Of a stretch of 64,000 nt of DNA, positions 46,600 to 59,100 are shown in pieces. Each line of letters starts with the position of its first letter. The first letter of the stretch is position 1. Under the pieces are notes generated by a model that ran no database searches, was not told where the DNA came from, and was given only the letters and a program-made list of their open reading frames with translations. The position numbers and the translations under genes are program-made. Origin of the DNA: Solanum dulcamara. Lineage: Eukaryota; Streptophyta; Magnoliopsida; Solanales; Solanaceae. The stretch lies in assembly GCF_947179165.1 (NCBI RefSeq), contig NC_077240.1, positions 25,338,001-25,402,000 on the forward strand, given 5' to 3'.

Positions 46600-47290
46600 C
46601 AGAAACCAACCCCTATAATTGATCTTCGACCTGATTCGACACCCAAACTAGGACACGATTTCGATGACCAATCTGAAATCTGACCCTGAGATTTGACCTT
46701 ACCCCAATTTGTGACCCTAAACCTGACATTCGAACTAGGACCCGACCTCGACCCGACACTCAAACCTGGACATGAACACAACGGTCGATTTAGGATTCGA
46801 TCCTGACATTTGGCTCGAGACTTGTCCCCCGACTCCCTATCCTGACCCCGGATTCTCGATCCCGATCCCAACACTGATCCCTAATTTCGATGACTACTTC
46901 AAGACCCGATTCAGACACCCGACTCAGAACTTGACCCCGATTCGAGATCGACACAAGAATCAAAACTCGACTTTCAAATCGAGACTCGATCTCAGGATCC
47001 GACACCAACTTCCGATCCAAGACCCGATCTAACTCTGACTTGGGACCCGACATCTAACCCGAGTCTGATCCTAATATTTGAATCTGGACCCGAAATTCGA
47101 CATTCAAACTTGAATTCGACCCCAACCCAAGACCAAACATCCGACCCAGAACCTAACCTCGACATGTAAATTTGGACATGATCAACTAATTTGGGATTCG
47201 ATCTCGATACTCGTATTGAGATTCGACTTTCAAATCAAGACTCGACCCCAACAACTAACAATCGATGCAGGATCGAGTTTTCAAATCTAA
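46600..47290. repeat. Degenerate GACCCGA-type minisatellite
   Basis: About 690 bp built from variants of GACCCGAC, CTCGACCC, GATTCGA and GACATTCGAA. It is clearly GC-richer than its surroundings. It gives open frames on both strands at once (46548-46874 minus, 46772-47032 plus, 46790-47053 minus), rich in S/R/D/P. That pattern comes from the repeat and does not indicate coding. Confidence 0.75.
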
Positions 47291-48855
47291 AAGGAAAAAT
47301 TGGTTTAAAAAATTTTGGTTCAATTATGATGGTGAGAATTATAACCTCCTAGTAGATTCATACTTATGTGACATGTAACTCCTACTTCATTAAACTAAAA
47401 CTGTATAACTGTTTTCTTAATTAGAAAGTTGTCTTCATTCATTATGACCTTCATTCAAGAACTTGTAACTTATGTATCATTCACTATGGATATACATTAG
47501 TTTGAACAGCTACCAACAACCAACCAAAAGCACAGTTTAGCGTTTCCTAATCATAAAGTTACAACAGTTTGAAAATTTGAATTTTATAAATTTAATACTT
47601 TCCTCGTTTATTTTTAATCGTCATAATATTTTAAAATATACTATTTTTTCTATTATATTCATATGAAAAGACTTGCAACTTATAGTATTGTTCGTATAGT
47701 TTTTTAATACATATAACTTTTTATTTTAAAACATTAAATTAACATAATTTAATTTAATTCTGAAGTTAGTCAAATTAACTCTCGAAAAGTACAACATGAC
47801 AACTAAAAAGAAACAAATGGAGTATTTTGAATTCTTAGTTCTTAAATTTGTCTGAAATTTTTGTATATTTCAATTTATGTTATGTATTTTCCTCTTTAAT
47901 TTGTCTAAAAAAAATACTAGGAGAATTTTTTTCTATAGTTAAAGACAATTTACATATTCATTTCATTTTAACTTGTCCATTATGCTAACAATATGTTTTC
48001 ACTTTTATTGATGACTTTCAACATATAAATAAACATATTTTTTCTCATATTTTACCCTTAACATTATACATATTTTCCAAATTATTTCTCAAGATCTAAA
48101 ACAACATCAATTAATCTGAAAATTATGATAAATATTCATATCAATCAATATTTGTAAAGGACATGTAAAATTCAAAGTGAACATATAAAGTGAGCTAAAA
48201 ATATCTGTTTTATCAATGATTTATAATCATACAAATAGTATTTTAAACTATAACTTTTTTTTTTAAAATATTTTTAAAATTTTATATCAAATTAAACAAT
48301 ATCACAAAAATTAAAAGGAAAGAAATATATTTCATGTTGACAGTGTTAAATGGAGCCGTTAATAGTAAAACCTCGATAAGGGTGTTTTTCTATCTTTGGG
48401 AAAGACATTTTTAGGACCAATAACTCAATGAAATGTGCGAAAAATCAACTTTTTCAGTCCATCTTAAATGTCTAAAATATCGTTTCTGATTTTGTTCACA
48501 CTCAGAAGAAACCTGAGGTTTATGGAAGGAAATATCAAGAGAATCCCATGCATCATTATTGTTACTACATTTTTGCAACTTTTTTTTATATATAAAAATA
48601 TCACTTCATAAGTAATTTTAAATATTTTTTACAATCAAATTAAAATTACGATTATATAGTAAAAATGACAATGAACATGATTAAATGCTAATTGTGATTA
48701 GTGTAAAAAAAAATCACTACCGTCTGTATATGTAATTTACAATATATTTTGATTCTTAAAATACTTTTTATCAAACAAAATCCTTAACATCCTCTCCCTT
48801 CCATGTTTGTCATTACTTATTTTAAAATTTATAATTTTTATAATAGTGTTAAGAA
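47291..48855. other. AT-rich intergenic DNA
   Basis: No gene, structural RNA or recognisable repeat seen. Confidence 0.45.
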
Positions 48856-49690
48856 TATTTTAACAAAAAGTAATTTATCGACATTTTCTTTTTCCATTTG
48901 TTTATTATCGATTTTAGCACTTTTATTAAAATACACAATCATTTATTTGTAAAATTAATTCTCAATCAGATATTTATTATTACCGCACATAAGTGAGCTC
49001 TCAATCTTCAATTATTATTTTTATAAGAAAAAAGAATTTTAAAAAATATCGTCAAAGAACTAATTACTTGTATCAAATTACATAATTATATATTTATAAA
49101 AATAAATTCTCAACATTTAAAACTTATCAACTATTTATTATCACACATGAAAGTGACACGCACAAGTGTGCTCACAATTTATTTTTTTTATAAGGAAAGA
49201 ATTTTTAGAAAATATCACCAAAACACTAGTTATTTCTATCAAAATAAACGACTACTTATTTGTAATCTCAACATTTAAAATTTATGGTACGTTATTTTCC
49301 ATCACTCATAGAAGTGAACTCTCAATCTTTTTTATAAGGGCAAAGATTATAGGAAATATCATCAAAGCACTAGTTGCTTTTATTAAAATACATAACTTCT
49401 TAACATTTAAATTTATCAGCTACTTACCAATGACACACACACAAGTGTTTATTAGTATAAGGAAAGTGATTCTAGAAAGTATTGACAAAGCACTAGCTAA
49501 TTCTATCAAAATACGTAATAAAAACTTATTAGATATTTACCACCTCACTAAGAAGTGAGTTGTGTTGCAAAGTATTCGTTTTCTTCAAAACCTGTTTTTA
49601 ATATTTTAAAAATTTATCATCACAGGCAATGAAGGGACCAGAGAGTTCTCAATTTTTTTTTTTTATTTATATATATAAGGAAAAAGATCA
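48856..49690. repeat. Diverged tandem repeats upstream of the DUF724 gene
   Basis: About five or six units of 120-165 bp starting near 48856, 49029, 49194, 49339 and 49461, with a last partial one near 49640-49710. Each carries a version of TTTTTATAAGGAAAGA, GAAAATATC.(C/T)CAAA.CACTAG, ATCAAAATACATAA and ACACA..AAGTGAGCTCTCAAT. The array ends about 170 bases before the start codon. Confidence 0.72.
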
Positions 49691-49782
49691 TAGGAAATAT
49701 CGCCCCAAATCAGTAGTGATAGTTTCTTCCCGCCGTAGTTGCCAACTGTTAAAAATTTGAGAAAAAAAGGGCGTGAAAAATA

Positions 49783-49790
49783 TGACGTCA
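49783..49790. promoter_or_regulatory. TGACGTCA palindrome (bZIP site) upstream of the DUF724 gene
   Basis: Perfect TGACGTCA, a TGA/CREB-type bZIP core, about 90 bases before the ATG. A CCCTAAAA telo-box-like motif lies at 49867-49874. Motif match only. Confidence 0.4.
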
Positions 49791-49880
49791 AAAAAGGAAA
49801 AACAAAAGGGGAAATTGGGAATTAAACATGCTAGGGCTTGAATTCCCTTTCGAATTTTGACAAAAGCCCTAAAATACAAT

Positions 49881-52629
49881 ATGCGTGGTGGTACAAGAAC
49901 TAGACAGCAGCATCAACAATATCTTACTAAAGGCTCTACCGTCGAAGTTACCTCCGACGAAGAAGGGTTTAAGGGAGTCTGGTTTGACGGTACCATACTT
50001 GGTGTACATTATTCCGCTTCAAAGAAGAAGAAAGTTTTGGTTGAGTATCGGAGTATACTTGCTGATGAGAATGGGTCCAAGCCTTTGAGGGAACTTGTTA
50101 ATGTTTCTTTTGTTCGACCAGTGCCTCCGCTTGAATTAGTTGAGAGTTTTGATTTACACGACGTGGTTGATGCATCTTACAAGGACGGTTGGTGGACTGG
50201 TGTTATTACTGGGGTTCTTGACGATTCTAGGTACCAGGTGACTTTCAGTAACCCGCCGGACGTACTTGAATTTGGGGTTTCTGAGTTGAGACTTCACAAA
50301 CAATGGGTCAAAGGGAATTGGGTCTTACCCGGGAAGCAGGTATTATCATTTCGTATCCGTCTCTCGTGTTTTCTTCATTTCAGTATGTTGTTATACTAGG
50401 GTTCAGTGATTTGTTGTCTTTGGGTGCTATGGGTACGGATATTTTTTCCTGCATGTATTTCTGAGGATCATTTTCCGGTGGGTGGGGGTAGAAAAAGGGG
50501 TTATTATGGTAGGCTGCTATATCGTGTTTTGGTAACATTTTTGTTTTGAGCAGTAAAGTTATTTTTCCTTTATTTAGAGAGAAATAGGTTTCACATTTTA
50601 AGGTGACCAAAAGTTGCAAAAGGATCTCATATAGGAATGAATACATTTTCCTGCAAAACATCTTTTTTTGATCATACCAAACATTCAAGTTAACCAAACA
50701 CCCTTTGTTTTATCTTCTTTGCCGCATTGTTTTCATTTCCACTTTTAAAGCTTGTAGCTTTTCTTGTCTAAAGTTCGTTATCCGCTTGAATTCTTGGTTT
50801 TCTATAATTGTCCTCTTATCTTGTCATGTCTAATTGTCGAAAGAGAACAGACTCATTGATGTTTAGTGTGGGAAAGAATGTGGAAGTATCCTTTGATAGA
50901 GATGATCGCCGTGATGCTTGGTTTCCCTCAAAAGTCCTTGAACATTGTGAAAATGGCTCTTTTTTGGTGGAGAGGTATCGGACAGTCGACAATAAAGCAT
51001 CTATTGACAAAGTAACAGTTGATCCCTTCCATATCCGACCTTTACCACCACATATCAAAAGGAAGAAATTCAATTTGCTGGAAAAAGTGGATGCATTTTA
51101 TGATCTTGCCTGGTGGAGTGGTGTCATCACTAGAGAGCTTGCTGATAGTAGGTATATTGTCTTTTTTAAGCACACAAACAGGGAGAAGGAGTTGAATGAC
51201 TCTGATTTGAGGCCTCATATGGATTGGAAAGATGGCCAATGGTTTACTACCTCTCGGGTATGGTCCATTTGAATTCCTTTGATTTTCAGGTGTTGTTACT
51301 TTTATGGAATCAGACTACTACTTTGTTCTTTCTTTTCTAGTGGTCATAATGGTGGTTGAGGTTTTACTTGTATCAAAAAAAAATAATAATGGTGGAAGTG
51401 GTTTTATTGTTGGGCTTATATAATCCCTCTGCTGCTGTAAGTTGTAAATAGCAAATCACCAGTTCTAGTTTGCAGTGGCTTCCCCTTTTCCCCAAGTAAC
51501 AAACCACACCAATGCAGGTGAAATGTGTTCATTTAAGTTGAAATATGAAAGCAGTCCATGCATCTGTATTTGACGGATGACCTTCGGAGGAGATATTTTT
51601 TATTCCTAAGTTGTGAAAACTTAATCCATTCTTTGTTGTTACATTGGGAGTTGGCATCGTGTCTATCAAGCTCTTCCCAATATCAGATTGTGGACATCAG
51701 AGTTGGATTGACTTTGAGCAAGATATACAAATCAACTTAAGTTTTCCTGTGAAAAAGTATATGTATAACAAAAGACAAATAATGATCTTCTTCTATCTTC
51801 ATTGGGTATTCCTCTAAACTTACTTACATGTTAGCATTTGCTTTATAAGTTGTTTTGTCTTTTCCTTGCCTAATTCATTCTTGAGTTATTTGACTTTCTT
51901 AATTGTGTATCTGATTGTGAATATGACTTGAGCTAAGAAGTGTTTATGTGATAATGCTCTCAATTGATCTGATTTTGTACAGTGTAAGCAGAGTACATGG
52001 TATCAATTAAGCTAAATAGATAGAAGTGAGGTTTGCGTTGACTTTCTGATTCCAGATCTTTGACCTACATTGTTAGTCTGGTCAAAGCTGAAATACAGTG
52101 TTGTTTGACAGGCCCTGAAGTACTATCTTCTTCACTATTGCTAAAGCTTGTCCAAATTTACTTTCAGGACATTCCAATTCCTTCGGATTGTCAAACTAAT
52201 GGAAGCAATAACTGCAGTGACACTAGTATTTCAAAAAAGGATGTTCCACTTGGCAGATCAAGCATTATGAATGAGATCTCTGAGGAAAGAACACACCACT
52301 CTATAAAGTTTATAGAGGATCTTAATGAGCCACATTCAACTGAAGAGATTTCACCAGAAGAGACATTGCAAAATGCCATTCCTAGTTGTGATGCTGAATC
52401 TCCACAGTCCCTCAAACTGTCCAAAGACATGTCACTTGAAGCATGTAATCTTAGTTCAAAGCCTTCTAAAAAACCCCGCACAAGGAGTCCTTTTGGTCAT
52501 GCCAGCCCAAAATCTGAACGTTCTGAAATGAAGATTTCAGCACTTGTAGCTGGAGATGAGGAATCCCATAACCGCTCTTGGCAGAACAGAACTGTAAGTC
52601 ATTTCTCACTTCCAATTTTTTTCTTGCAT

Positions 52630-52670
<41 letters not shown>

Positions 52671-55600
52671 AGATCAGTGCTATTAAAAGCCATCCCAAAA
52701 TGAATGTCAACTTTCCTTATTTGAAACTATTTAATGACACCATCCCCATTTTATCCTTTTTGGGTCCCACTTAACACTTTTTTGTGAAGAAAAGTCAACT
52801 AAAAGTAAGCACCAAAGCAACTTTAATAAGGGCAATTTGGTAAACATAACAAAATCTTCTCTTATTTCTTAAACTTCTTGCCCGATTAAAGGGTGCCACA
52901 TAAATTGGGATGGAGGGAGTTCTAAATAAATTGTGAAGAAAAGTCAACTAAAAGCAAGCACCAAAGCAACTTTAATAAGGGCAATTTGGTAAACACAACA
53001 AAATCTTCTCTTATTTCTTAAACTTCTTGCCCAATTAAAGGGTGCCACATAAATTGGTATGGAGGGAGTTCTAAATAAATTCCTATGTGTATGGCATCTT
53101 TTATTGTCCATAAATGGTGCACTTGATTCAAAGAACGTGCTCTTCAATTCTGCATTGTGCTTCAAGTTTCATGAAACTTGTCGTTTTTTGCACTTTTTGA
53201 TCAATTAAAATGCCCGTCGAGTGCTGACTATGGGAGGAATCTGTTTCTCCATTTGCCACCTCTCTGGTTGTAGGTCTTTAAATTGATAAAGAAAGGAACG
53301 CGAGGTGTTGCTAGAAGGACAAAGTAAAGCTAGTGTGTCCTGTGCAACATCATCTCTTATAATATTGTGTTAAATGAATGTTTATTGTTTGCTAAAACGT
53401 TTCTAGTAGAATTTACTGCAGCATTGAAGCATTAACTAATATGTCGTTTTAGTAGTAACATTACAGATGCTGAATCGTGTCTCAACTGACCTGTTTGTAC
53501 CAATAGAGCATCCTCAATTTTTGTAGCAAGGTGCAAGTTAGTCTTACCACTTGTGAGATAATTGGGTCTGGCTTTGCTCATAACCCTTCAAGCTGAAGAT
53601 AGCCCAACTACCCAAACAAGCCAATCTCGGGAACATAAATGTTCAATGTGCTCAGTTTATCTAATTTTTCCTTTTCCTTTCTTACCTGACTATATTAGCA
53701 TACTGGTTTAATAACTCGAATAGTAGTACATCAGCTTGCTATTTGTGATAACCTACATAAGCTTACTATTTTCCACTAACTATCTAAATGAATAAGTCAG
53801 TTGACCAGCCTAAAGCCAATAGCTCTCAACATTTACTTAGAACTCACCTAATCGTGGTTGCTTTCAGCCTCCTGCTTCCTCTTTTCCTTCAATGATGAAA
53901 GTTGATTTTTTTCTTCTTGGTTTATTTGTTATGTTTTATTATTGTAATCTTTTCTACTTCATCTCTTCCACCATCCATTTGAAGGGTACTTAACTACCTT
54001 CAGCCTCCCATCTTCTAATCTAGATCAAAGGTTCCTAGACTCCAAACAGAATTATATTGCTACCTACTGGAAGTTTTCTTCTGCGGGGTAATTGTTATGG
54101 CTTTACTTTATTCTCTCACCGGAGGGTCTACAACTCCAATGAATTTGGTCTGAGCTGAAGTTATGGCTTCTTCCTTCCCCTATTTTCCCTTTGTTCTACT
54201 TTCACAATAATTATAGGCAAATGAGGAATTGCAATGGGTATTTGCTTCTTGTTGCTGATTCTTAAGTTTCTTGGGTTCTAGTTTTAGTTGTGACATGTGC
54301 TCTCTTTGAAAACCTTGCTCGAGCCTGAGCAACTTGTGTATTTTGGGGAGACAAAGCGCTTTGCCTTCAAGCCAAGCTGTGTCTTCCAAGGTTTGGCTTG
54401 GCTTGGCTTCAACACTAATTGGGTGGTGAAGGGTCAAAGAAAAATCTTTATTTACAATATGCTATCCGGTTTTAATTGTCAATCAGAGTTCCTACTCAGT
54501 ACATTCATCTTAACTTATCCATAAAAAAGAAAAAGAAAAAATGCTTAGTGCATTCATCCAAATATATGCAGAGAAAGAGATGCCAGGAAATTGTTGAAAA
54601 AAAGAGTGGGGCACTTGAGAAGTTGCGAGGCCTAAAATCACCTTCAAGAGGTATTATTTGTTTCCTTGATACCTTTTTGTACTTTTGAAATTTAAATACA
54701 ATTTTAGAGCTTCTCAACAGGTAGCAAGGGTATTGCAATAGAAAATGCTGCTGAAGTTACTCAAAAACGCTCTACACGTAAAGAAACTGATGTTCCTGTC
54801 ATCATAGGGTTGGAGTGTACTAAGGTTAGGAGCTCGAAGGCTAAAAGATCTCGTCTGATTAATAATGTATCTTTGGAGCCTATTGGAGATCAGAAGCAGA
54901 TTGATGCTGCTGTAGATGTTGTAATGGTAAGAAGAGATTCAAAGGCTATAATATCCCTCAAGCTGTTCTGTTTGTGGTTGTGTGCTTTGGGAGTTCTAAC
55001 TTTATCACTTATACCATGCTGTTTAAACTTGATTCATTTAGAATTTTTGAATACTTGTAAGATTCTGTTCAAATCCATCGTCTTTAATCAGACTTTTAAA
55101 ACCGCTTTGTAGTTCTGATTTTGTCTTTTCTATAGGAGACCAAACATTTGGATGATGCAGAGGGCATTAGTCCGAAAAGAAAAAGGGGACGGCCAGCTAA
55201 GAAACCACCTTTAATAACCCCAGCAGGTATTAATGCAAATTCCTTGGGTTTTCAATTGGACGTGGAATTTGATTTTCAGTTTTCTCCTGAAGGTTCTCTG
55301 CTCTATTTTTGTAGATATGGAACCAAGTGGAGATCATTCAAAAGATGAGAGTGTAGGTCCTGTTGAGCTAGCAATTATGCTAAATGTAGATGGTAAGGAG
55401 CAACTAGAGGTTCAAAAGGGGCACAGCAGAAAAAGAGGCAGGATGAAGAAGATAACCCAAACAAAAATGTCAAATGAGAAAGCAGTTCTGTCTTCATCCC
55501 AGCAGCATGAGAAGCATTATGTGAAGAGGGAAAAACGACAGGAAAAAAGCTCAAATATTGAATCTAAAGCTCAAGGTGAGTAATGGCTTCTGCTGTAGTA

Positions 55601-56711
55601 GTCACAATTTTGGGGGATGATGATGGCAATTTGTTGTATGATTTTGAGCACTTGGTGTGTTGAATTTTGAATGCCGTATGCAAATTGATTAGAACGTAGT
55701 TGATATGATGCAACAGTGAGTAACAACTTATATTTGCACTTCTCTTTGTTGGGTTTCTCAGCCCTTATCTCTTTTTTCAAAACCTCCCATTGGCCTTGTG
55801 TAGGTTCTGTCGACTCTTCTGGAGTGAAAACTGCTGAATCAAACAGGATAGCAACCGATGGTGAGGAAGTTCTTGCTGAAATACCCTTCAACGGATTTGA
55901 TGATCAGCCCCTTGCAAAGTGGTTTGAAGAAATACAGTATCCGACTTCTGTTGATGGATTGAGTAAGCTACTGACCTTTCATTAGTTGCTTCCTGTTCTG
56001 GGCGTTTGTTGATGGTATTTTTTTCCTCCAGGAGTTTCACCTGCACCTAGTCCGAAGCAATGTGCTGAGATGAGGGAGAAACAAGACATGTCCATGCAAA
56101 CTCCTGTCAACGGGACCCCAGCAACCCAAACTGATACACAGAGCTTGCCGTTTGTGAAAAATACGCTACTTTGGTCAACAATTGAAGCCATGGATATCTT
56201 TAGGAGGATCCCTCAGAAGCCACATTTCACTCCGTTGGAACACTCTAAAGAGAGCTCTCGTGAAGGACAAGCTATAGGTTATATGGTAACTTTTTTAAGC
56301 ATCGTAGAGAGGACTTCTAGACTGCACTATGACGCTCCTAGAAGCACCTTTGAGGAAATCTTGGAGACTCTCAGCGACTTGGAAACCCATGGATTTGATG
56401 TGCAGGCAGTAAGAGACCGTCTAACTGAGTTACTGTTGATGAAAGATAAGCAGGAAACATTTGAAACTCAGGTTGTAGATATTGGTAATCAGATCATCAC
56501 ACATAATATGGAGAAAGAACGTATTGATGGAGAGATTGAAGAAATCAGTAAACAAATAGCAGAATTACAGGATAAACTGTCCCTGGCTACTTCGAGGAAG
56601 GAGGCTAAGGACCGTGAAATTGATGGTTTAAGGTCTAAGCTTATGTATATTCAAGCAGAGACGAAGAAGAGACATACTGAATTTGACAGTCTTGCTAGTA
56701 AACCTCTGTAA
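49881..56711 (+). CDS. Agenet/Tudor-DUF724 domain protein, 924 residues
   Basis: Plant-specific nuclear-type protein family. Exons: 49881-50339, 50844-51257, 52168-52593, 54572-54650, 54721-54926, 55136-55226, 55315-55575, 55804-55962, 56032-56711, which join in frame to 924 codons plus stop. Domains: four Agenet/Tudor-like modules as two tandem pairs (residues about 14-75, 85-145, 159-215, 230-285; hallmarks KGSTVEVTSDEEGFKGVWF, WWTGVITGVLDDSRYQVTF, WWSGVITRELADSRYIVFF). Next comes a Ser-rich linker, then basic AT-hook-like KRKRGRPAKKPP at 542-553. The DUF724 core starts at 737 (LPFVKNTLLWSTIEAMDIFR) and is followed by a C-terminal coiled coil. DUF724 proteins are proposed to act in nuclear transport or chromatin, with dimerisation reported for Arabidopsis members. 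The ATG at 49881 is the first in this frame. The exon-2 acceptor (GAAAG|AGA) is weak; CAG at 50850 would be better but is out of phase. The frame looks intact. Confidence 0.9.
52634..52668. repeat. (TG)n microsatellite
   Basis: About 17 TG units in intron 3 of the DUF724 gene, 40 bases after the donor. Confidence 0.95.
52784..53081. repeat. 149-bp tandem duplication ending in a Stowaway-like terminus
   Basis: Copies 52784-52932 and 52933-53081 differ at only a few bases. Each ends GGGATGGAGGGAGTT or GGTATGGAGGGAGTT, the inverse of the Stowaway/Tc1-mariner CTCCCTCCRTCCC terminus. A clear opposite terminus is missing. Intronic. Confidence 0.78.
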
Positions 56712-59100
56712 CTGCTGCCAGTATGTCACTGTTGATGGTTTCTCTTGAAGCATGGGTGTCTGCTATTGCATGAATGATATGTTCCAGTAGTATCATAGTT
56801 GGGTAGGTGTTTTGTCAACCATTTGGATATCATGCCAAATGTGTATATGTCTTGTCTAGATAACTTTGTTGCCATAGTACATGTTTTCGGATGGTCTATA
56901 ATTTAAGCTCCAGACAACTTTTCGTGCACCTCAAGGTTCGAAATGACTTTGGAAACTGATTTAACCATGGGTCTCTTTTCTAGTAAGAGGAGATAGTTAT
57001 GTGATGTATCTGATGCCGTAGTTGTTTGTGCTTCTCTCAATTTTTCTCTTCAAAATTAGTTTCTGTTTTCTTTGTATAGATTGTTGAAATTTATCTAAAT
57101 AGTCGTAGCATTGGATTTTGAATGTTAAATCACAAATAGGGGTCACCTACAATGCTTTGTGCATTTGCAAATCTTGGACCTTTAATGTGCTCTTTTCTGT
57201 GCAGATGTTTGGGATTTTTGTCGTCAGTGTGTACATTTAGTTTGTTTGTTCACTCCTTTTGCTTGGTTAAGGAATCAAACTGCTTTGGCGTTGCATGCTT
57301 CTTTGATAAGGAGACCTTTTTATTAGTGAAATGATCTAGCTTGTGAATTGACGATTTCCTGTGTTTTAAAATACAATTTTGGGACTCGCCTAGAGCAAGG
57401 CCCACTTGTGTGATTTAGTTCTGTGAGGTTTATGCCTTAGACATTCAAATATATGTCCTTGAGATGGAAATGTATGTCCTTGAGATTCGTCTGTTGACAC
57501 TCATAATTTTTAAATAAATGAATGTTGTTTAATATTTTTTTTTTTATCTATAAAAATAAGAAGATTGAGAATTAATTCAAATAACAAGTCGTTTTGTTGC
57601 ATATTTACTATTTGAATACACCATGAGGGTGAATATCACTTCACATTTCTTTTAGAAATACATAGTCAGCTTTACATTTTCACTCGTCATTAATCTTCAC
57701 GATTTTGTCCTATGTCTCAAAATTATCATATTTTATTACTTATTATTAGAAAGTAAGTTTACTTTTATTCATGAAGAAGTAATGTTTATTATAATACTAA
57801 TAAAGTTTATTGATTATTTTCATTTAGGGAAGTAAGTTACATAATATGATAGTAATATATTTTAAGAAATAGTGATTCTTTAATTGTTTGAAAGTTAAGA
57901 TGTCAGAGTTGATTTGCATCTCATAATAGCTTTTATATCATTGCATTGCTTGTAAAAATATATTAGGAATTTTGTTTTCTATGATTTTTCTTTAAAAAAA
58001 TTGTGTTTATTACTATTTTACTATATTATAAATTTAGAAAATTTAAAATCTATGAAACTTATTCCTTATGCATCGAGGCTTTCGCCTTGTCCTGTGCAAA
58101 GTAAAACCGCCCGCCTCACTATCCTTTTTAGAACATTGGATATCGGTTACAACTTTTGATTGCTTGAAGTGTGTACAGAATAAATCTTTTTTTAATTTCA
58201 ATTTTTCGACTCTCAGCGCATGAGGGTATCTTCTTCGGTTCCTAAATGAGCAAAATGGAGCAAATTTAATTGAGGTTAGGTCGATGCCTACCTTATCCCT
58301 CCGGTAATTTGATGTAGGGGCGGATCTATAGTTTTATTTACGACTTAGAATTTCATAAAAAATTTATAACGTTTGTTCAAATTTGTATATTTATTAAAAA
58401 AATTATATCTATATGTTTAATTGTGAATCCATCATTTTTGTATTTAAAATTACATTCATGTAATACACCCTTCGTTATATTACTTGACCTCTATTGATCT
58501 GATACACTCTAATTTTTTTTTAATTAAAGGTGTATTTTATCAAATTAACTTTAATAATGATTTTTTGAAACTCTAAATTTGACTATTATTAATTCATGTA
58601 GTTATTTAATACTAAAAATATTATATTTTTTTTTAATCTTGATTTGTTAAAATTGACAAGTAAAGTAAAACAGAGCGACGGATATTAATTTGAGGTGGTT
58701 GTTGCAATTGCAGACAGTAGAATCAGTTGATAGGCGCCCATACACATTAAATCTTGGATACACTTGTTATTTCTGTACCCTAATTTAATTTAGTGAAAGG
58801 CTTTAGCTATCATTAATTTGGTCAGTCTCACAATTAATGAAAACGTGTCTTCCCTTTATTTTACCATTATATACTTCTTATTATGACAATAAATTAATTA
58901 GTTAAAGATTTCAACTGATTTATACTGCTATAACTACAACTACTGTTTCCAACTTTTCTCCTTTCTCCAGTAGTTTACATGATATACTTTCTTTTTTATT
59001 AGTCAATTTTAAAAAAAGACATGTTTTCTTATTTAACAAATATATAATGACAGTATATTCTACTAATATTAAATCTCATTTATTTGGCAAATTTTTTTTA
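56712..59100. other. DUF724 3' UTR and intergenic DNA
   Basis: The first few hundred bases are probably 3' UTR, including the block shared with 8140-8200. Near 58315, TAGGGGCGGATCTATAG is like a hAT-type repeat terminus and is followed by AT-rich repeat-like sequence to about 58500. No gene recognised. Confidence 0.45.

Noticed and set aside
46548..47053. Ser/Arg/Asp-rich ORFs on both strands
   Set aside because: Overlapping open frames on opposite strands arise from the degenerate GACCCGA repeat. No domain is recognised.
49166..49558. 130-codon ORF upstream of the DUF724 gene
   Set aside because: It spans diverged tandem repeats, is AT-driven (I/K/F/S-rich) and changes character at repeat boundaries.
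57152..57334. 60-codon Cys/Phe-rich ORF downstream of the DUF724 gene
   Set aside because: It lies in 3' flanking DNA, with no homology recognised and no support for transcription.
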